Under the pieces are notes generated by a model. It made no database searches. It had not been told where the DNA came from and saw only the letters and a list, made by a program, of their open reading frames with translations. A stretch of 7,989 nt of DNA from Sulfurovaceae bacterium (GTDB lineage Bacteria > Campylobacterota > Campylobacteria > Campylobacterales > Sulfurovaceae), in contig JAOZOG010000093.1 of assembly GCA_029933395.1 (NCBI GenBank), positions 1-7,989 on the forward strand, read 5' to 3'. Below are positions 7,188 through 7,989 of this stretch, piece by piece (position 1 is the first letter of the stretch; each line of letters begins with the position of its first letter). Both the position numbers and the translations under genes were made by a program.

Positions 7188-7538
7188 ATGAAAATTTTGA
7201 TTTTTACCTTGTCACTGTTCTCTATTTTGCTCTTCGCCGAAGACTCCGAGACAATATATCTCAAAAACGGCTGCCCCAACTGCCATGGTTTTTACGGACA
7301 GGGTACCTCCAGCGGCCCCAGGCTTCAGAACAAAAAAGAGGCACTGCTGCTGCGAAGGCTCATAGACCTCAAAAAGGGCATCACCCGCACCCCACAAGGC
7401 ACCGTGATGCTCTCCTTTGCCCAGATTCTTGACGACAATCAAACCAGAGCGATGGCACACTACCTCAGCATTATGAAGACTTCGTATGAAAACCGGATCG
7501 AGTATGATTATGAAGGGGATGATTTCGGGGATTCTTAG
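7188..7538 (+). CDS. Small exported monohaem cytochrome c
   Basis: The 116-residue protein starts with a short signal peptide: Lys2, a hydrophobic core ILIFTLSLFSILLF, and a likely cleavage after the Ala at position 17 (FA/EDS). The haem c site CPNCH is at 29-33. A Met at 74 in GTVMLSFAQILDD is placed like the distal Met ligand of class I cytochromes c, followed by a helix with RAMAHYLSIM. It should act as a periplasmic single-electron carrier. The C-terminal tail (ENRIEYDYEGDDFGDS) is unusually acidic and may guide docking to a partner. I chose the ATG at 7188 because it puts the signal peptide at the N-terminus. The in-frame ATGs at 7149 and 7152 would add 12-13 polar residues in front. The GGAGG at 7166-7170 is 17 bases from the chosen ATG, which is longer than usual. 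No oxidase or dehydrogenase gene is adjacent, so its partner is unknown. Confidence 0.85.
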   Translation: MKILIFTLSLFSILLFAEDSETIYLKNGCPNCHGFYGQGTSSGPRLQNKKEALLLRRLIDLKKGITRTPQGTVMLSFAQILDDNQTRAMAHYLSIMKTSYENRIEYDYEGDDFGDS

Positions 7539-7557
7539 TAAAGTGTGAGGACTTGGC

Positions 7558-7617
7558 GGTGTCGGAGTCAGGGAACTGCCATTTCTCTATAGGTCAGAGT
7601 GCCCTCACTCCGACATC
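7558..7617. repeat. Long imperfect hairpin between convergent genes
   Basis: The arm 7558-7573 (GGTGTCGGAGTCAGGG) pairs with 7602-7617 over 16 positions, with a single C-C mismatch and one G-T wobble. Three more pairs (ACT at 7575-7577 with AGT at 7598-7600) can extend it inward around a loop of about 20 bases. It fills most of the 102-base gap between the cytochrome gene and the convergent unknown gene. No T-run follows on either strand, so it is not a standard intrinsic terminator. GTCAGAGT at 7593-7600 is a one-mismatch copy of GTCGGAGT at 7561-7568 and could compete for the same pairing arm. It could be a transcript-end structure, a dispersed palindromic repeat or the remains of an element. 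Confidence 0.6.
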
Positions 7618-7640
7618 AGCAGGTAAACCAATAGAACCCT

Positions 7641-7916
7641 CTACGATTCCCTACTCTGCAACTGAACAGCCAACTTCCCTATCGCCTCATCCAATGCTTC
7701 CCTGCTCTCATAAACAAATGAATGCCGCTCCTCTTCACCCAGATGCACGAAGATACCAAAACCCTCGACCTCCACCTTCCCTTTGGCCTCCACCTCCAGC
7801 CACTCCAGGCTCATCTGTGTCGTCTCATCCTCATGTCCGGTCCTGACGATCGCTGCAGGATAGAGCTGTGTGATCCTGGCTGTATCGAACTGTTTCTCTT
7901 CTATTGTAATTATCAT
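7641..7916 (-). CDS. Conserved-looking small protein of unknown function
   Basis: The 91-residue protein is not one I recognise. It is acidic and soluble, without signal peptide, membrane segment or cysteine. The residue pattern suggests alternating strands (MIITIEE, AAIVRTG, SLEWLEVEAKGKVEVEGFGIFVHLG, HSFVYES) followed by one amphipathic helix (REALDEAIGKLAVQLQ), a compact alpha/beta fold. The ATG at 7916 is the only canonical start before residue 35. Upstream the same frame stays open to the right edge but contains no ATG, GTG or TTG, so the protein could in principle extend beyond the window. There is no Shine-Dalgarno sequence before the ATG. A TATAAT box ends six bases before it, which would make the messenger leaderless. 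The gene is probably real because the protein looks well composed and amphipathic. No function can be assigned. Confidence 0.6.
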   Translation of the reverse strand: MIITIEEKQFDTARITQLYPAAIVRTGHEDETTQMSLEWLEVEAKGKVEVEGFGIFVHLGEEERHSFVYESREALDEAIGKLAVQLQSRES

Positions 7917-7922
7917 CGTGCC

Positions 7923-7928
7923 ATTATA
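7923..7928 (-). promoter_or_regulatory. Possible -10 box directly before the 91-residue gene
   Basis: A perfect TATAAT on the minus strand is separated from the ATG at 7916 by the six bases GGCACG. The usual distance from a -10 box puts the transcript start at or within a base or two of the A of the ATG. It may also be a chance match in an A/T-rich gap. Confidence 0.35.
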
Positions 7929-7932
7929 CTGA

Positions 7933-7989
7933 TTATTGCTTCCAAGCTCTAAGTCCCTCTCCTGTATACTTTTTGAAAAATTGAAGTGG
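7933..7989 (-). CDS. Possible 3' end of an upstream minus-strand gene, cut by window edge
   Basis: On the minus strand one frame enters from the right edge and reads PLQFFKKYTGEGLRAWKQ before a TAA at 7935-7933, 16 bases upstream of the 91-residue gene. It would place both in one transcription unit. A second frame reads TSIFQKVYRRGT and stops at 7951-7949, and the frame of the 91-residue gene is also open here, so the choice between frames is not secure. The fragment is too short to identify. Confidence 0.3.
   Translation of the reverse strand, partial: PLQFFKKYTGEGLRAWKQ

Noticed and set aside
7558..7617. Hairpin considered as an intrinsic terminator
   Set aside because: No T-run follows the stem on either strand, so it is reported as a repeat instead.
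7553..7846. Open frame of 97 codons on plus after the cytochrome gene
   Set aside because: It starts inside the hairpin region and overlaps the minus-strand 91-residue gene. The product is rich in Pro and Ser with no fold pattern.
1..7989. CRISPR array, insertion sequence, tRNA or other RNA gene
   Set aside because: No regularly spaced repeats, transposase-like protein, terminal repeats or cloverleaf-like segments were seen. All intergenic gaps are about 100 bases or less.

Overview
The window reads as a stretch of ordinary chromosome from a Campylobacterota (epsilonproteobacterial) species, most like the free-living Sulfurovum/Sulfurimonas type. I base this on the RecO protein, which is the short variant with a Cys/His pair that I associate with Campylobacter and Helicobacter, on A/T-rich TATAAT -10 elements without clear -35 boxes, and on a small haem c protein. 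I did no database search, so the genus is inference. I see no mobile element, CRISPR array, tRNA or rRNA.

Layout, left to right. Bases 1-2186 (minus) hold the N-terminal half of the glutamate synthase large subunit (gltB), which runs off the left edge. A short divergent promoter region separates it from recO (2281-2898, plus). recO converges on a two-gene minus-strand operon: a multi-pass membrane protein of the DUF2868 type (5730-4321), then, with an ATGA overlap, a GTPase of the DUF3482 type (4324-2927). Upstream of that pair, also on minus, is a single-domain malic enzyme (7096-5822). Divergent from malic enzyme is a small exported monohaem cytochrome c (7188-7538, plus). It converges on a 91-residue protein of unknown function (7916-7641, minus) across a 102-base gap filled by a strong hairpin. 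The last bases at the right edge probably hold the 3' end of another minus-strand gene.

Functionally, gltB (nitrogen assimilation) and malic enzyme (pyruvate and NAD(P)H supply) are core metabolism, recO is DNA repair, and the cytochrome is a periplasmic electron carrier. The least understood part is the membrane protein plus GTPase pair. Their translational coupling, four predicted membrane helices in one and a long Gly/Ala-rich hydrophobic hairpin in the other suggest that they work as one membrane-associated GTPase module of unknown purpose. This is the best candidate in the window for an undescribed system. Other items of interest are a 22-bp palindrome beside that operon's promoter, a near-perfect 16-bp-arm hairpin between convergent genes, a repeated two-sided -10 sequence in the divergent promoter regions, and a start without a Shine-Dalgarno site on the 91-residue gene.
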